Below are positions 16,925-24,953 of a stretch of 64,000 nt of DNA, piece by piece. Positions within the stretch are counted from its first letter, which is position 1. Each line of letters begins with the position of its first letter. The stretch spans positions 222,694-286,693 of the forward strand of contig WPHV01000008.1 of the NCBI GenBank assembly GCA_009744235.1, in the 5' to 3' direction. This DNA is from Gillisella vitis (GTDB lineage Bacteria > Pseudomonadota > Alphaproteobacteria > Rhizobiales > Rhizobiaceae). The position numbers and the translations under genes are program-made. The notes beneath the pieces were generated by a model. The model did not search any database. It was not told the DNA's origin and saw only the letters and a list, made by a program, of their open reading frames with translations.

Positions 16925-17070
16925 AGATGCACGACGTTAGCGATTGGTGTCCGTCAACACATTCACCGGAGCTGATGGTAAAGATAAGACGACTGAACTT
17001 TGATTGACACAGATGCGCGATCTGTCACCGTGCATTCCCGCGATTAGCGCGATACCAGGCGTTGCAATCA

Positions 17071-18147
17071 TCAGTCCGTCTTGCGTGCCGCAGCGATAAT
17101 GGCGGCAAACAGATCGAGATCAGCCATGGAATCCGATGGTGGCGTTCGGTTCTCGCCACCTTGCGTTACTGCCGCATAAAAGGCTCTCAGCTCGACATCA
17201 AATGGGTCTTGATAAAAGGGACCAAACCGGGTGAGGCTGTTATCGTGATCCGTGGAGTTCTGAACATCCAGCATCATCGGCAGATTGCGGATATAAGGGG
17301 TTGGATATTCAAAGGCCAGGCGATTGTAGCGGGAGTTGATCTCGAAACCGGCTTCAAAGCGCACGACATCGCCGATCATGCATTCATAAATTGCGGTAAA
17401 ATGGCCGTAATCAAAGAGGGCTGTGATCTGGCTACCACCCTGCTTGATCTCGGCGGCAATCACACGCTTGGGACTGCCCAGCAGATCACGCATGGCCGAG
17501 AGGGAATGAGAGGACAGCCCTGTCAGGACTGAATACGCCGTCTGAAGTTCTGCGGATGCATTCGGGCCAAGCACGCTGTCCATCATCGCGCCGCGCAACT
17601 GGCGACTTTCCTCTATCAGGCTTGCCTCAATATCGCCGTTGGGTGTGACAACCGTATCTGTTTGGCGAAAATACCAGGGGCCTTCGCAGATGACGTCCCG
17701 GACACGAACATAGGTGATATCGGCAAAGGCCGGTAACCGCTTTTTCGCCTCCACAAACGCCGGTGCAAATCGGCGCATATAGCCAACCATGGCAACGCAA
17801 TCCGTCTGCTCCATCACATCACTGAGTGCGGCGAGGTCTTCCATCGCCAAACAGCAGGGCTTTTCGATCAAAACATGCTTATGAGCCTTCAGGGCCGCAC
17901 GCGCGTGGCGGCCATGGTATTGATCCGGGCTCATGATCAGAATTGCATCAATATCCGGTGACGCAATCATCGCATCGACACTGTCAAATACGCGCTCAAT
18001 GCCCCACCGGGTCGAGATCGACCGAGCCACGCTGGGGGACGGATCGTAAGCGCCCGCAAGTGTGAACATTTCGGTCAGTCTTTGCAAAATCGGCAGATGG
18101 ATCAACTGCGCCACTTCTCCAAGACCAACAAGACCAAGCTTCACCAT
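17071..18147 (-). CDS. Gfo/Idh/MocA-family oxidoreductase
   Basis: NAD(P)-dependent sugar or polyol dehydrogenase of 358 aa. The Rossmann motif is LGLVGLGEVAQLIHLPIL, the family EKP motif is HVLIEKPCCLAMEDL, and a downstream GFO C-terminal domain is present. The ATG at 18147 follows GGCGGG at good spacing; a TTG six codons earlier is less likely. It is divergent from a xylose-isomerase-like gene and close to a ROK regulator, an ABC importer and an alpha-mannosidase, which suggests oxidation of a sugar released by that system. The actual substrate is unknown. Confidence 0.88.
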   Translation of the reverse strand: MVKLGLVGLGEVAQLIHLPILQRLTEMFTLAGAYDPSPSVARSISTRWGIERVFDSVDAMIASPDIDAILIMSPDQYHGRHARAALKAHKHVLIEKPCCLAMEDLAALSDVMEQTDCVAMVGYMRRFAPAFVEAKKRLPAFADITYVRVRDVICEGPWYFRQTDTVVTPNGDIEASLIEESRQLRGAMMDSVLGPNASAELQTAYSVLTGLSSHSLSAMRDLLGSPKRVIAAEIKQGGSQITALFDYGHFTAIYECMIGDVVRFEAGFEINSRYNRLAFEYPTPYIRNLPMMLDVQNSTDHDNSLTRFGPFYQDPFDVELRAFYAAVTQGGENRTPPSDSMADLDLFAAIIAAARKTD

Positions 18148-18413
18148 AGGATTTCCCGCCTTCAACCAGCTTTCGAGATGCGATGGATAGTTCAGGTTAC
18201 ATTAAATACACAGCAATGATTATATCAAGAGATGTTTTGCGCAAAATGAGCTGTCTCGACACCAGATTCTGAAAGCGGAAATGGCTTACTGATTGAATTC
18301 GCTTTCTTTTGCCTGATTTCCAAGAAGATGGCATTTTTAACGCAATGCTCTTTTGCTTTCAAGCCAGATCAATTAAGGTGCCGCTGTAGATTTAATGATC
18401 GATGGAGTCGACT
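18148..18413. promoter_or_regulatory. divergent promoter region of the sugar module
   Basis: About 270 bases between the divergent oxidoreductase and isomerase genes. It is AT-rich near both starts and contains an inverted pair GAAAGCG (18271-18277) / CGCTTTC (18300-18306) that could be an operator, possibly for the nearby ROK protein. The symmetry is short, so the assignment is weak. Confidence 0.3.
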
Positions 18414-19280
18414 ATGAAGCTTGCGACAGCGCCCGACGCCTGGGGCGTCTGGTATGCGGACGATCCGCGACAGACACCTTGGGAGCGCTATCTGGACGAG
18501 ATGCGAGACTCCGGCTTCACGTCGACGGAGACCGGGCCTTGGGGCTATCTGCCCACTGATCCATCCCGTTTGACAGATGCTCTCGGCAGTCGTGGGTTGA
18601 GCGTATGCGGATCAGCGCTCGTGCATCTGCTTGCTCCCACGGACGCAATGGAAACCCTTCGACCCAGACTGGAGCAGACCTGCGGCCTGCTGAAGGCCAT
18701 GAAGGCTGAGTGGGTGGTGCTGATGGATGATTCAGACCTGCCCCTCCCCGGCAAAAGCCGCGAGCTTTCCCCGCAGGACTGGGCATCGATGATCCGCAAC
18801 GTCAAGGAAGCCGCGCATTATGTCACTGAAGAGCATGGACTATCCTTTGTTTTTCATCCGCATGTCGGCTCCGGCGTGGAAACGGAAGCCGAAGTCATTC
18901 GCCTGCTGGAAGAAACGCCAGAAGATAGCGTCGGCCTTTGCTTCGATTTTGGTCATCACGCCTATACGGGTGCCGATGCCGTGGCCTTTATGAAGCGCTA
19001 TGCGGACCGTATTCCCTATTACCACTTCAAGAACGTTGATCCCGTTTTGCTGGCGCACATACGCCAAAACAACATCAACTTCATTGAGGGCTTCCAGTCG
19101 GGCGTTATGTGCGAACTCGACAAGGGCATGGTAGATTTTGTAGAGGTGAGGGATTTTCTTGCAACCCGTGGGTTTGATGGCTATGCCGTTTATGAACAGG
19201 ATATGTATCCCTGCCCTCCGGAGAAGCCTTTTCCGATTGCTTGCCACAACCGACAGGTCTTGCGTGAGCTAGGGATTTAA
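18414..19280 (+). CDS. sugar phosphate isomerase/epimerase (xylose isomerase-like TIM barrel)
   Basis: A 288-aa AP-endonuclease-2/IolE-type TIM barrel. Metal-site segments are visible: FVFHPHVGSGVETEAE, VGLCFDFGHHAYTGAD and IPYYHFKNVDP, with a final AVYEQD. The ATG at 18414 is preceded by TGGAG; the ATG four codons upstream has no ribosome site. Members act as isomerases, epimerases or dehydratases on sugars and inositols, commonly beside Gfo/Idh/MocA enzymes, as here. Substrate not determined. Confidence 0.85.
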   Translation: MKLATAPDAWGVWYADDPRQTPWERYLDEMRDSGFTSTETGPWGYLPTDPSRLTDALGSRGLSVCGSALVHLLAPTDAMETLRPRLEQTCGLLKAMKAEWVVLMDDSDLPLPGKSRELSPQDWASMIRNVKEAAHYVTEEHGLSFVFHPHVGSGVETEAEVIRLLEETPEDSVGLCFDFGHHAYTGADAVAFMKRYADRIPYYHFKNVDPVLLAHIRQNNINFIEGFQSGVMCELDKGMVDFVEVRDFLATRGFDGYAVYEQDMYPCPPEKPFPIACHNRQVLRELGI

Positions 19281-19326
19281 CATCCATACTGAGAGTGGCG
19301 TGCGACAATAGGACGAAGGAACAGCC

Positions 19327-20604
19327 GTGACACTTCTGGATCGGTTTGATGGAGGCTTTGCCCGCGACGGTGAGGACATCATTGCGGGCAGCCGGATTGA
19401 AGATGCCCGCATTCACAATCGTCGTCTGGTGTTTGAAACCATTTTTCAACGCGGCCCCATCAGCCGGGTGGAGATTTCAGCCATTGTCGGGCTGAAACCC
19501 CAAACCATTTCGTCCATCACCCGCGAACTGCTCGAGCAGGAATTGATTGTCGAAGCTGGGCGTTCCTCCGGTCTGCGCGGGCAGCCGCAAATCTATCTGG
19601 AGGCCAATGCCGAAGCGGGCTTTTCAATCGGTGTCCATCTCGATCGCAACCAGTGTCATATTCTGGTATTTGACCTGAAACGTCAGGAACGCGCCCGCAA
19701 ATCAATGCGGTGCGATACGGCAGACCCAGACGTGACCGTGCGGATGCTGGCGCAAACCATAACAACATTGCTGCAAGACAATGCTTTGCCTGCAGAACGG
19801 ATCTGGGGCCTTGGTCTGGTGTTGCCCACATTCGGCTCCGATGTCTATGATTTCGATTTTTCCATGCAGCATTGGGAGGCATGGCGCGATGCATCCTTTG
19901 CCGAAGACCTGCAACGCCTGACCGGATTTGCCGTATTGGTCGAGAATGACGGAACAGCGGCAGCCATTGGTGAGCGCCTTCATCGCCACGATGCACAGGA
20001 GGCGTCGTTTGCCTATTTCTACATCGGCCATGGCGCCGGTGCTGGGCTGATTATTGATGGCTATCCCTTCAAGGGTGTGGGCGGAAATGCGGGCGAAATC
20101 GGGCTGTTGCCAATCCTTGGCCTTGGCGCAAACCCGGTCTGGCCAGATAATCCCGGCAGCCCTGTTCCCAGTAACCCAGTTCAAGGTGGGGTTCTGTCGA
20201 TTGGTGGGCTTGCTAGCGCCTGCGGTCTATCGGAGCTCTCCATGGACGAGCAGAGCATTTTGCAGCTGCTTGAGCGACGTGATCATCGTTTGATGGATTG
20301 GCTGGCGTCTGCGGCCAGTGTGCTGCGTGATGTCTGCGCGGTGATTGAAGTGATGTTCGATCCCGGCTTTATTGCCGTGGGCGGCGCCCTTCCCCGTGCG
20401 CTGGTAGAGCGGCTTGTGGATCGTGCCTATCCGCTGCGCCCCACGCCATCCGCTCGGCGTGACCGGGCCTTGCCACGGCTTTTGCCTGCAACGCTGATTG
20501 AGGATGCGGCGGTGACGGGGGCGGCGATGCTGCCGATTTTTGTCACCACCAGCCATAATTTCCGCCATCTCTATTTCCGGCAAATTCTCGCAGACGATAA
20601 GTAA
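19327..20604 (+). CDS. ROK-family transcriptional regulator
   Basis: A 425-aa regulator with an N-terminal winged helix (NRRLVFETIFQRGPISRVEISAIVG, then LKPQTISSITRELLEQELIVEAGRSS) and a C-terminal ROK sugar-kinase-like domain (VLVENDGTAAAIGERLHR, YFYIGHGAGAGLIIDGYPFKGVGGNAGEIG). The GTG start has AAGGA upstream. ROK repressors of this type sense sugars, and this one sits between the isomerase and ABC-transporter genes, converging on the latter with a three-base gap. It is the likely controller of the whole sugar module. The kinase-like half may bind but not phosphorylate ligand. Confidence 0.9.
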   Translation: MTLLDRFDGGFARDGEDIIAGSRIEDARIHNRRLVFETIFQRGPISRVEISAIVGLKPQTISSITRELLEQELIVEAGRSSGLRGQPQIYLEANAEAGFSIGVHLDRNQCHILVFDLKRQERARKSMRCDTADPDVTVRMLAQTITTLLQDNALPAERIWGLGLVLPTFGSDVYDFDFSMQHWEAWRDASFAEDLQRLTGFAVLVENDGTAAAIGERLHRHDAQEASFAYFYIGHGAGAGLIIDGYPFKGVGGNAGEIGLLPILGLGANPVWPDNPGSPVPSNPVQGGVLSIGGLASACGLSELSMDEQSILQLLERRDHRLMDWLASAASVLRDVCAVIEVMFDPGFIAVGGALPRALVERLVDRAYPLRPTPSARRDRALPRLLPATLIEDAAVTGAAMLPIFVTTSHNFRHLYFRQILADDK

Positions 20605-20607
20605 TCG

Positions 20608-21651
20608 TTATGCAGGCCCTGCATGATGCACCGCCTTGTTATCGCGAAACACCGTGTAGCGGGCCACCACAGGTGTGTAGAACACACCTTCTTTGATGTT
20701 GGCATCTTTCGGTGTTTGAACTTTCCAGACGGTGCCATCCTGCGCTTGCGCCTCGATCTTGAGGAAAGAGCCGTAATTGACAATGCGCCGCACGCACGCG
20801 CCTTGGCCGTCATCTGATGGCAAAAGGACAATATCCTCAGGACGCACAGTTAACAGCGCCTCGCCCGCCCCTATCGGCGCATCAATAACAACGCCACCCA
20901 GATGCGCGCGACCTTGGTTGATCTGCATGACCTGAGAATTCATGTCGCCAATGAAGCTGGCAACGAAGGGCGAATTGGGCGTTGAGTAAATCTCACGCGG
21001 CGTGCCCACCTGCTCAATTCTCCCCATGCTCATCACCACAATCCGGTCGGCAACAGAGAGCGCTTCATCCTGACCATGGGTGACAAACACGGTGGTAATG
21101 CCGAGTTTCTTCTGGATTTGCCGCACCTCTTCGCGCAATCGGTCGCGCAGGTGTTGATCAAGGCTGGCAAAAGGCTCATCCATCAGCAAGATTTTCGGCT
21201 CCAGCACCACGCAGCGGGCAATGGCAACACGCTGGCGCTGGCCACCGGACAGGTGTGCCGGGAGGCGCTTGCCATAATCCGCCAGTCCCACCATGGCCAA
21301 GGCATCGGAGACCTTGCGGGCAATCTCGGCCTTGGGCAGTCCGCGCAGCGTCAGGCCAAAGGCAATGTTTTCAAACACGGTCATGTGCTGCCACAGGGCG
21401 TGGCTTTGGAAGACCATGGCGGTTGGGCGTTTTTCCGGCGGTGTGCGCGCAACATCAACGCCATCAATCAGCACCTTGCCGCCGGATGGCGTCTCGAACC
21501 CGCCAATAATGCGCAGCAATGTTGATTTTCCCGAGCCGGATGGGCCGAGAAGGCAAACCAGTTCACCGTCATCAATCGTGAGCGACAAAGGCTCAATCGC
21601 CGTGACGATGGAATAGTTTTTCGAGACGTTTTCGAGGGCGAGTGTGGACAT
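20608..21651 (-). CDS. ABC transporter ATP-binding protein (PotA/FbpC-like, with TOBE domain)
   Basis: A 347-aa importer ATPase. Walker A is LGPSGSGKSTLLRIIGG, signature LSGGQRQRVAIARC, Walker B ILLMDEPFASLD, H-loop VFVTHGQDEAL. The C-terminal third (VRPEDIVLLPSD, VNYGSFLKIEAQ) is a TOBE-type domain typical of transporters for polyamines, iron, sugars or phosphodiesters. It is the last gene of a four-gene minus-strand operon with two permeases and a Tat-exported binding protein. The neighbouring alpha-mannosidase suggests a mannose-containing or carbohydrate ligand. Confidence 0.9.
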   Translation of the reverse strand: MSTLALENVSKNYSIVTAIEPLSLTIDDGELVCLLGPSGSGKSTLLRIIGGFETPSGGKVLIDGVDVARTPPEKRPTAMVFQSHALWQHMTVFENIAFGLTLRGLPKAEIARKVSDALAMVGLADYGKRLPAHLSGGQRQRVAIARCVVLEPKILLMDEPFASLDQHLRDRLREEVRQIQKKLGITTVFVTHGQDEALSVADRIVVMSMGRIEQVGTPREIYSTPNSPFVASFIGDMNSQVMQINQGRAHLGGVVIDAPIGAGEALLTVRPEDIVLLPSDDGQGACVRRIVNYGSFLKIEAQAQDGTVWKVQTPKDANIKEGVFYTPVVARYTVFRDNKAVHHAGPA

Positions 21652-21690
21652 GCGTTCAGCGTCTTTCTCGAAAATAGGTTTGAATCATCA

Positions 21691-22512
21691 TCATCCGCCC
21701 AGTCCCTTGGCAAAAGCCTCGCCGCCAATCACCCGCCGCGCCATCAGGATGGCGGCCAGAGACGGCACCCAGAGCATGACCGACAGCACAGCCCCATATT
21801 GCACCACCAACTGGTTGTTGATCATCGACATCATCAACAGCGGCATGGTGCGAATGCGCGGTGCACCCACCAGCCACGCGCCTTCCGTCTCATAAAAGGT
21901 CCAAACGAAGGTCATCAGCAAGGCGGCAGCAATGGTGGGAAAGGCCTGCGGCAGGGTGATGTGGCGAAACACCTGCCAGCGGTTTGCACCGACATCGCGG
22001 GCGGCTTCTTCCATATCCCGACTGACGGCTCTGAACGCGGCGGTTGGCAACCAGATCATCAACAGCAACGTGTTCAGCAACTGGATAATCACCACACCGG
22101 TAAAGGTGCCCACCAGATTGAAGGATAAAAACAGCACCGCGATGGAGATAATTAAAGCAAAGCGCGGAAAGGCATTGGCCATCAAAAACGATAGCATGAA
22201 CACGGATTTTCCTGGAAAATCCATGCGGGCGAAAGCATAGGCCGCAGGCAGGCAGATGATAGCAGACAGCAATGTCACGGTCAGCGACAGCTCAATCGAT
22301 GTCCAAAGGGCCGCCCAGACATCGGGGCGGGCCAAGACCGCAGACCAGAAGCGAAAGCCCCATTTGGTGGGCAGAACGGAGGGATAAAACCATTGTTCGG
22401 CAAAGGCCCAGAGAAAGACTGTCAGCACCGGCAGAACGATAAAGACAATCAGAAACAGCAGAATGATCAAGCCAAAGACATCATGGCGACGACTCGATAG
22501 GATCATCATCAC
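21691..22512 (-). CDS. ABC transporter permease (PotC/CysW-like)
   Basis: A 273-aa inner-membrane permease with six hydrophobic segments. The EAA motif EEAARDVGANRWQVFRHITLPQ marks the ATPase-binding loop. Its start overlaps the stop of the preceding permease gene by four bases. With the neighbouring permease it forms the membrane part of the importer encoded at 20.6-24.5 kb. Confidence 0.9.
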   Translation of the reverse strand: MMMILSSRRHDVFGLIILLFLIVFIVLPVLTVFLWAFAEQWFYPSVLPTKWGFRFWSAVLARPDVWAALWTSIELSLTVTLLSAIICLPAAYAFARMDFPGKSVFMLSFLMANAFPRFALIISIAVLFLSFNLVGTFTGVVIIQLLNTLLLMIWLPTAAFRAVSRDMEEAARDVGANRWQVFRHITLPQAFPTIAAALLMTFVWTFYETEGAWLVGAPRIRTMPLLMMSMINNQLVVQYGAVLSVMLWVPSLAAILMARRVIGGEAFAKGLGG

Positions 22513-23375
22513 TCTCCATCTTGGGGCTTGCGGGCAATCGAGCGGACATAGGCAATGCCGGCAAGAGAGCAGATGAGAAAGGTGATGGTCGCCTGTGTTG
22601 AGGCTTGCAGCGGATCACGGACGCTTGCAAATGTGCGCAGCATGAACGGTCCCATCATCTCCGGGCTTGTAGGCCCCAGCATAAAGGGCATAAGGGCCTG
22701 ACCAAAAAAGCCCAGAAAATTTAAAGCTGATACGATCAGCAGGGAATGCATGATCTGCGGAATGATGATGCGGACCAGAATCCGCAGCCGCCCCGCCCCC
22801 ACATCACGGGCCGCTTCAATCGAAGCGTCCGATATGCCGGAAAGCCCGGAAATCAGGATCAGCAACGTTAAAGGCATGCCATCCCAAAGCAGGCCGATCA
22901 CCGGCCCCCAGGGTGTCAGATAGGGCGATGCATAATGATGAAAACCGATCAAGGATAGCAGGCTTTGCAGCCAGCCATTTGGTCCCAGATAGCGGATCAG
23001 CGCGTAGCAGATGATAATGCCGGGAACAAACATGGGAAACAGCGCCAAGCCTTGAATGAGGCTGGCCAGCGGGCCACGAGTAAAGCGCATGTAGAGTGCA
23101 ATCGGCAGATTTATGGCAATCAGCAACGCAAGGCTGACGAAGGTGGTCCAGAGCGTTATGCCAAGATTGGCAAGGCTATACGCATCCGTGAAGAAGAAAA
23201 CATAGCTGTCAAAATTCAGCGCATGGACACCATCACGGCCTTCACGCCAGAAGGTGCTGACAATGGTCAGCGCCGCTGGATAGAACAGAAAAATAACGAT
23301 GGACAGAACCGGAATGGCCACAAAGGCCAATCCGGTCCAGCGCGATCCTTCCGAGAGGCCGTGCGTTTGCATCAC
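22509..23375 (-). CDS. ABC transporter permease (PotB/CysU-like)
   Basis: A 288-aa permease with an N-terminal helix followed by a periplasmic loop and five further helices. The EAA loop reads ASIEAARDVGAGRLRILVRIIIPQ. It lies six bases after the binding-protein gene and overlaps the next permease, so all four components are encoded together. Substrate not evident from the membrane domains. Confidence 0.9.
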   Translation of the reverse strand: MMQTHGLSEGSRWTGLAFVAIPVLSIVIFLFYPAALTIVSTFWREGRDGVHALNFDSYVFFFTDAYSLANLGITLWTTFVSLALLIAINLPIALYMRFTRGPLASLIQGLALFPMFVPGIIICYALIRYLGPNGWLQSLLSLIGFHHYASPYLTPWGPVIGLLWDGMPLTLLILISGLSGISDASIEAARDVGAGRLRILVRIIIPQIMHSLLIVSALNFLGFFGQALMPFMLGPTSPEMMGPFMLRTFASVRDPLQASTQATITFLICSLAGIAYVRSIARKPQDGE

Positions 23376-23381
23376 TATGCC

Positions 23382-24524
23382 TCAGCGTTTGATGTTCGAT
23401 GCGACGTTACGATACCAGCCCTCAAACAGTGCAGGCTCCCATGTGCCGGGGAAAAGCGGAATGGACTTGGGCGCGACCTTTGCGAATTTATCCTGAAGTT
23501 CCTTGGACATGAACTCCCACTTGATACCGGGGAAGCCGCCGAGATCGGTCACAACATGGTTCTGAATGTCCGGTGTGATCAGGTAATCGGCAAGCTTGAG
23601 CACCATATCCTTGTTGGCCGCCACGGTTGGCACGACAATGCCGGAAAAGCCGCCGGTAAACGCCAGATCCTGCAACTGCGCAACAGCAGTGGTTGGGGGC
23701 ACAACGCCCTGGCTCATCGCCTGCAAGGCCATGTCTGACCAAGCAACGGTCATGGAAACAGCGCCGCTGGCCAGCATCTGGATGGAGGCTGTGTTGCCGG
23801 ATGTGTATTCACCGCCATTGAACATCGATGGCTGAATGTCCTTGAGCAGAGGCCAGAGCTTGGAAAACAGCGGATCGGCATAGGCCGGGGTAAAATTGTC
23901 CGGCAGGAACAGGTCGGGGTTCAGGCCAGTGACTTCCTGAAGCGCACGCTCGATAAAGCAGGCACCGGAATCGCCAAGATCAGGACGGGCATAGGCAAAC
24001 TGGCCGGGATTGGCCTTGATCCAGGCCACAAGTTCCTTGAATGTGGTCGGGACGGTTTTGACCTTGTCGGAATTATACATCATCACGACTTGCGAGCCGC
24101 GATAGGGCAAAAGCGCCGGGCTTTGCACCACGACCGGGTTGACCTTATCGTAATTGGACAGGCCAGCCTTGGAAAAATCCACCCAGAGACCCGCTTCCAG
24201 CGACCCCGTAGGATAAAACGGTGTCACGGCCTCCAGCATATCGACTTGCGGGTCTTTCTTGGCCTTGAAAGCTGCCATGGCGCGATCAGCCAAAGAATTC
24301 ATCGCCGAACCGCCACCGCCCGGAACAAGATTGAGCGTAACCCCGGAATTGGCCGCCTCAAAACCCGGCTTGATCACCTGGGTCCAAAAATCAATGACAT
24401 TGGTATCGCTGTTGAAGAATATGTCGAGAACGCCGGGGACCGCAAAGGCGGGCCTTGCACCAGCCACGGCCAGACCAACACCCGTCGCAGAATATTTCAG
24501 GAATTCACGTCGTTGCATGCGCAT
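23382..24524 (-). CDS. extracellular solute-binding protein, Tat-exported (PotD/FbpA-like fold)
   Basis: Periplasmic binding protein of about 380 aa for the importer encoded downstream. The ATG at 24524 follows a strong GGAGGTG and gives the twin-arginine signal MQRREFLKYSATG, hydrophobic core and an ARPAFA cleavage-like site. The longer reading adds 66 unrelated residues. The two-lobed binding-protein family is shown by NSDTNVIDFWTQVIKPGFE and the later ASGAVSMTVAWSDMALQAM. Divergent from the alpha-mannosidase gene, so a mannoside, glycan fragment or another sugar derivative is the probable ligand. Confidence 0.88.
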   Translation of the reverse strand: MRMQRREFLKYSATGVGLAVAGARPAFAVPGVLDIFFNSDTNVIDFWTQVIKPGFEAANSGVTLNLVPGGGGSAMNSLADRAMAAFKAKKDPQVDMLEAVTPFYPTGSLEAGLWVDFSKAGLSNYDKVNPVVVQSPALLPYRGSQVVMMYNSDKVKTVPTTFKELVAWIKANPGQFAYARPDLGDSGACFIERALQEVTGLNPDLFLPDNFTPAYADPLFSKLWPLLKDIQPSMFNGGEYTSGNTASIQMLASGAVSMTVAWSDMALQAMSQGVVPPTTAVAQLQDLAFTGGFSGIVVPTVAANKDMVLKLADYLITPDIQNHVVTDLGGFPGIKWEFMSKELQDKFAKVAPKSIPLFPGTWEPALFEGWYRNVASNIKR

Positions 24525-24953
24525 TGACACCTCCATCGGCAAGTCGGACAGGCGACTGCCATTTGTTTGGCCAAGGATAAGGCCAGGTTCCCACTCCAGG
24601 TTGGCGACCGCGCTTTGCATGCATCTATATCCGCCAATATTTAAATTCTTAGCACGAATTATATCGTTCCTGTCAAGCATACAATTCAGCGAGTGATGGT
24701 TTTCACACTGCATCACGACCAATTTTATGTCGTCCGGATGTCACTTGAAGTGGCGTCTCGCAAGACCGTCAATCTAGTGCAGTGCGAAGTGAAATCCAAT
24801 ATTATTGAGAGATATTGGTCGATTTCACGCGGAAATTCGTTATTATCATGCCAATTGCGGCGAAAGAATCGCGAGCCGATTTTTCAAAAATATTATATCA
24901 TCAACGATGATTAAATGCTGCAGTGCCAAACAAAGCCAACCCGGGAGATTCCC
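24525..24953. promoter_or_regulatory. divergent promoter region between transporter and alpha-mannosidase
   Basis: About 430 AT-rich bases with no supported gene. They must hold the promoters for both the importer operon and the mannosidase gene. A conspicuous inverted repeat at 24789-24828 is listed separately. Confidence 0.5.
24789..24828. promoter_or_regulatory. candidate operator upstream of alpha-mannosidase
   Basis: GTGAAATC plus CAATAT on one side and ATATTG plus GATTTCAC on the other form a 14-bp inverted repeat, interrupted by a three-base bulge and a 9-base centre. It lies 126 bases before the mannosidase ATG in the divergent region. The ROK regulator at 19.3-20.6 kb is a natural candidate to bind it, but this is inferred from position. 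Confidence 0.45.
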
